This document shows positions 60,801 to 64,000 of a stretch of DNA of 64,000 bases, one piece after another. The translations under genes were made by a program, and so were the position numbers. Under the pieces are notes generated by a model, which was not told the origin of the DNA, searched no databases, and saw nothing but the letters and a program-made list of their open reading frames with translations. The DNA comes from Ravibacter sp964559125 (GTDB lineage: Bacteria > Bacteroidota > Bacteroidia > Cytophagales > Spirosomataceae), in NCBI GenBank assembly GCA_964559125.1, contig CAZLGW010000030.1:1-64000 (forward strand), in the 5' to 3' direction. Numbering within the stretch: the stretch's first letter is position 1; each line of letters starts with the position of its first letter.

Positions 60801-63800
60801 TCAATTCAACGACACCCTCACGCCATAATCCTCTTCAAGTGATTTTAAAAGCACATTATCCGGAGATACGCTGAATACTTTCGACATCATCTGCACTTCC
60901 ATCCTGGTTTCGGGATCGGCAACGTAAAGCATGAGCCTGCATTTCCCGGGATGGTTCCCGAAGGTCTGGTATAGCTCCTCCACGAACGACGGGTTGACCT
61001 GGTCGAGCGTCATCCTGATGCTGACCTGCTTACACATCTTATCGCGTAGCTCAGTCAGGAGAGAAATGCTAAGGGGCTTGAATTCAAACTGGTCCTCGTT
61101 CCGCCAGCGGTTCTGTACCTTGCCTTTGATATAGAGAAAGCGCCCGGTTTCGATATAGTTGCCGAATTTTACAAATTCTTCGCCCATGAGCAGCATTTCG
61201 ATGCCTCCGCTGTAGTCCTCAATCTTGAAGATACGCATCGGGTTGCCGTTTTTCATGGTCTTGTCGATAACATTGCTTACAATACCGGCTATGTTGATTT
61301 CCTTACCGAAATAGAGAGGCGTTTTACGGTCTTCCGGAACATCCAGCACTTTGTCGAGTGTGCAGCTACAGAAGGTTTCGAGCTCGAGCCGGAAGCTGTC
61401 AAGCGGGTGGCCCGAAATATAAAACCCTACCACATCCTGCTCGTAGCGGAGCTTATTGATGTCGCTCCATGGTTCGACAGAAGGAGCTTTCGGCTTGGGA
61501 AGCATATCGTCGTCGTTTCCGCCCGGGCCGCCGAACAGCGAAACCTGTGCCGACGATTTGCTGTTGTGATAGTTGTTGGCATAGCGGATCAGCCTTTCTA
61601 TAAACGACGTATTGTCGTCGTCGGTGGTATCGAAAAACTGAGCCCTGTGGAGATCTTCGTAGCAGTCGAAGGCGCCTGCATAAGCAAGGCTTTCCAGGGT
61701 TTTCTTGTTGACCGTCCGGAGGTTGACCCTTGTGATAAAATCGAAGATGTCTTTATAAATCCCGTTTTTATCTCGTTCCTCGATAATACTCTCCACCGCT
61801 GCATCGCCGGTACCTTTAATACCGCCTAGTCCAAACCGGATCTCTCCCTTTTTATTGACGTTGAACTGCCGGTCGGATTCGTTGATATCCGGACCCAAAA
61901 CCGGTAGGGACAGGTTTTTACACTCCTCCATAAAGAAGGTAATTTTCTCGATGTTCCCCAGGGAGCTGGTCAGAACGGCCGACATATATTCGGCGGTATA
62001 ATGCGACTTCAGGTAAGCGGTCTGGTAGGCCACAAAGGCGTAGCAGGTCGAGTGCGACTTGTTGAAAGCATAGGATGCGAACGCTTCCCAGTCGGTCCAT
62101 ACTTTCTCCAGTTTTTTGGCGTCGTGCCCTCTTTCCTTACCTCCTTCCATGAACGCGCTTTTCAGCTTGTTGAGCACTTCGATCTGCTTTTTACCCATTG
62201 CTTTACGCAGGGTGTCGGCCATACCTTTGGTAAAGCCGGCCAGCTTCTGGGAAAGCAGCATCACCTGCTCCTGGTAAACCGTGATGCCGTAAGTATCGGA
62301 CAGGTATTCTTCCATATCGGCCAGGTCGTAGGTGATCTCTTCCCTCCCGTGCTTCCGGTTGATGAAGTTGGGTATATAGGCGATCGGGCCCGGCCGGTAC
62401 AGTGCGTTCATGGCGATAAGGTCCTCGAAACGGTCGGGTTTCAGGTCGCGCATGTACTTCTTCATACCGTCGGATTCGAACTGGAAGATCGCGTTGGTTT
62501 CACCGCGCTGGAAAAGTTCGAAGACCTTCTGGTCGTCGAGCGGGATCTTGTCGATATCGATATCGATATTGTGGTTTTGTTTGATCAGGCGGAGCGCTTC
62601 CTTGATGATGGTCAGGTTGCGGAGTCCGAGAAAGTCCATCTTGATCACCCCGGCGTCTTCGATTACCTTTCCCTGGTATTGGGTGATGAGGAAATCGGAA
62701 TCTTTGGAGGTGCTGACGGGAATGATCTCCGTAAGGTCGGAAGGGGCTATGATGATCCCGGCGGCGTGGATACCCGTATTACGCACAGTGCCCTCAAGTC
62801 TCTGGGCTTCCTGCAGTACCTGCGCCGACAGGTCGGAGCCGGCGGCGATAACCCTCATTTTCTTTACATTCTCCAGCTCATCGGGGCTAATCCCCTCTTT
62901 CCGGGTAAGGCTGCCGTCTCCTTCAAGCGGGGCATTGAAAATGCGATGGAGCGTCATGCCATAGGTAGGCTTGTCGGGGACCAGCTTGGCAAGTGCATTG
63001 GCCTCCGGAAGAGGGAGATCCATCACCCTGGCTACGTCTTTGATAGACGACTTCGCTGCCATCGTACCGTAAGTGACGATCTGCGCTACCTGGTTGTAGC
63101 CGTATTTTTTGACAACGTAGTCGATAACCTTCTGGCGCCCTTCATCGTCGAAGTCGGTATCGATATCGGGCAACGATATTCTTTCAGGATTAAGGAAACG
63201 CTCAAACAGGAGGTCGTATTTGACCGGGTCGATATTGGTAATCCCGGTGCAGTAAGCCACCGCCGATCCGGCGGCAGAGCCCCGGCCGGGACCTATGAAT
63301 ACGCCCATCTCGCGACCGGCCTTTATAAAATCGGCTACGATGAGGAAGTAACCGGGGAAACCCATGTTTCTGATAGTCTGCAGCTCGAAGTTGATTCGTT
63401 CCTCGACGTGCGGTTCTATGGTCCCGTATTTCTGGCGGGCGCCTTCAAAAGTGATATGCCTGAGGTATTCCCACTGGTTGAGCACATCGGCCGAAAGCTC
63501 CTTGCCGCCGACTACCTCCGAAAGCGTATGGGTTTTGAATTCGTCGGGAATCGGGAAGTTGGGGAGAAGGATGTCCTTTTTCAGCTGCAGCAAATCTACC
63601 TTGTCGACAATTTCGTTCGTGTTGTCGAGCGATTCCGGTATGTCCTTAAACAGGTCCAGCATTTCGCCGGTGGTCTTAAAATAGAACTGGTCGTTATAGA
63701 ACGCAAACCTGCTGCCTTTCGGGATCCCGCCCTCGTCGTCGAAATCCTTTGCCGAAGGCGTGCTTTTCTTATCGCCCGTGTTGATGCAGAGAAGGATATC

Positions 63801-64000
63801 GTGAGCGTTCCAGTCGTCCTGGTCAACGTAGTGCGAATCGTTGGAGCAGATCACCTTGACGTTGTATTTTTTTGCGAAACGCAGCAATACTTCGTTTACC
63901 TGCAGCTGTTCCCTGATCTCATGACGCTGCAGCTCTACATAATAGTCTTCTCCGAAGAGGTCCAGCCACCACCTGAATTCTTTTTCACCTTCCTCTTCTC
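60801..64000 (-). CDS. dnaE: DNA polymerase III alpha subunit, N-terminus cut by the window edge
   Basis: Replicative DNA polymerase. The frame is open across 64000, so only the last 1065 or so residues are seen. Blocks in order: the end of the PHP domain (GEDYYVELQRHEIREQ, VKVICSNDSHYVDQD), the catalytic palm with PDIDTDFDDEGRQKVIDYV and GPGRGSAAGSAVAYC, fingers (GLRNLTIIKEALRLI, MNALYRPGPI, ITVYQEQVMLLSQ), the helix-hairpin-helix region (GLGGIKGTGDAAVE) and a C-terminal OB-fold (AGIVSNVIDKTMKNGNPM). An internal TTG at 63887 is not the start. Gene is otherwise normal. Confidence 0.97.
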   Translation of the reverse strand, partial: EEEGEKEFRWWLDLFGEDYYVELQRHEIREQLQVNEVLLRFAKKYNVKVICSNDSHYVDQDDWNAHDILLCINTGDKKSTPSAKDFDDEGGIPKGSRFAFYNDQFYFKTTGEMLDLFKDIPESLDNTNEIVDKVDLLQLKKDILLPNFPIPDEFKTHTLSEVVGGKELSADVLNQWEYLRHITFEGARQKYGTIEPHVEERINFELQTIRNMGFPGYFLIVADFIKAGREMGVFIGPGRGSAAGSAVAYCTGITNIDPVKYDLLFERFLNPERISLPDIDTDFDDEGRQKVIDYVVKKYGYNQVAQIVTYGTMAAKSSIKDVARVMDLPLPEANALAKLVPDKPTYGMTLHRIFNAPLEGDGSLTRKEGISPDELENVKKMRVIAAGSDLSAQVLQEAQRLEGTVRNTGIHAAGIIIAPSDLTEIIPVSTSKDSDFLITQYQGKVIEDAGVIKMDFLGLRNLTIIKEALRLIKQNHNIDIDIDKIPLDDQKVFELFQRGETNAIFQFESDGMKKYMRDLKPDRFEDLIAMNALYRPGPIAYIPNFINRKHGREEITYDLADMEEYLSDTYGITVYQEQVMLLSQKLAGFTKGMADTLRKAMGKKQIEVLNKLKSAFMEGGKERGHDAKKLEKVWTDWEAFASYAFNKSHSTCYAFVAYQTAYLKSHYTAEYMSAVLTSSLGNIEKITFFMEECKNLSLPVLGPDINESDRQFNVNKKGEIRFGLGGIKGTGDAAVESIIEERDKNGIYKDIFDFITRVNLRTVNKKTLESLAYAGAFDCYEDLHRAQFFDTTDDDNTSFIERLIRYANNYHNSKSSAQVSLFGGPGGNDDDMLPKPKAPSVEPWSDINKLRYEQDVVGFYISGHPLDSFRLELETFCSCTLDKVLDVPEDRKTPLYFGKEINIAGIVSNVIDKTMKNGNPMRIFKIEDYSGGIEMLLMGEEFVKFGNYIETGRFLYIKGKVQNRWRNEDQFEFKPLSISLLTELRDKMCKQVSIRMTLDQVNPSFVEELYQTFGNHPGKCRLMLYVADPETRMEVQMMSKVFSVSPDNVLLKSLEEDYGVRVSLN

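Noticed and set aside
63887..64000. Start of dnaE at the TTG at 63887
   Set aside because: The frame continues upstream with PHP-domain sequence (YYVELQRHEIREQ) up to the window edge.
1..64000. tRNA, rRNA, CRISPR array, phage or plasmid origin
   Set aside because: No cloverleaf, ribosomal RNA segment, regularly spaced repeat array or replication/integration gene was recognised on reading both strands.

Overview
The window comes from a chromosome of a Bacteroidota bacterium, probably of the Cytophagales/Sphingobacteriales type. The evidence is two SusC/SusD outer-membrane uptake pairs each headed by an ECF sigma/FecR anti-sigma pair, three proteins with a type IX secretion (T9SS) C-terminal sorting domain, SusD-type lipoproteins, LytTR response regulators paired with TPR/HisKA_2 kinases, and promoter-like boxes of the Bacteroidota form (TTG, about 19 bases, TAnnTTTG). 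Genus cannot be fixed from what is visible. No rRNA, tRNA, CRISPR array, intact insertion sequence or phage gene was seen.

Layout. 1-7.5 kb: a secreted SGNH carbohydrate esterase diverging from a secreted TIM-barrel sugar isomerase-like protein, then a giant RCC1-like/SdrD-like T9SS surface protein. 7.5-9.7 kb: catalase-peroxidase katG. 10.2-17.4 kb (+): ECF sigma, FecR, SusC, SusD. 17.6-18.8 kb: DUF1801 protein and aquaporin. 19.0-30.6 kb (-): a second sigma/FecR/SusC/SusD unit that continues into a very large Tat-exported FAD oxidoreductase and a protein with an FMN-attachment-like motif and HEAT-like repeats; related hairpin-rich repeats in opposite orientation bracket this 12 kb unit. 30.9-32.4 kb: SRPBCC-DinB fusion and a second DUF1801 protein. 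32.5-38.0 kb (+): envelope/lipid housekeeping (MBL-fold hydrolase, PssA, FabH-type KAS III, BamA-like barrel, lipoprotein, RmlD-like reductase). 38.1-43.3 kb: orphan LytTR regulator, pheS, an EEP-family hydrolase, a secreted sugar isomerase plus DUF1080 (3-keto-glycoside hydrolase type) pair, HIT protein. 43.3-51.5 kb: Wzi-like outer-membrane protein, an SGNH/PVC-dehydrogenase/HEAT/cytochrome c fusion, an M14 metallopeptidase and a decayed AAA ATPase pseudogene. 51.7-55.2 kb: repeat-rich T9SS adhesin-like protein and a collagen-like lipoprotein. 55.6-60.8 kb: two consecutive paralogous LytTR response regulator/HisKA_2 kinase pairs. 60.8-64.0 kb: dnaE, running off the window.

How it fits together. 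Much of the window concerns sensing, importing and oxidatively processing glycans or other large molecules at the cell surface. The two Sus units would be switched on through trans-envelope signalling (substrate at SusC/TonB, to FecR, to ECF sigma). The most interesting signals found are (a) in both Sus loci, a Rho-independent terminator that points against susC in the fecR-susC gap, with a matching antisense promoter-like element abutting the susC start codon in both, predicting a pair of cis-antisense small RNAs; and (b) the Sus-linked flavin oxidoreductase operon, whose last gene carries a possible ApbE-type flavinylation motif and which is bracketed by inverted copies of a multi-hairpin repeat.
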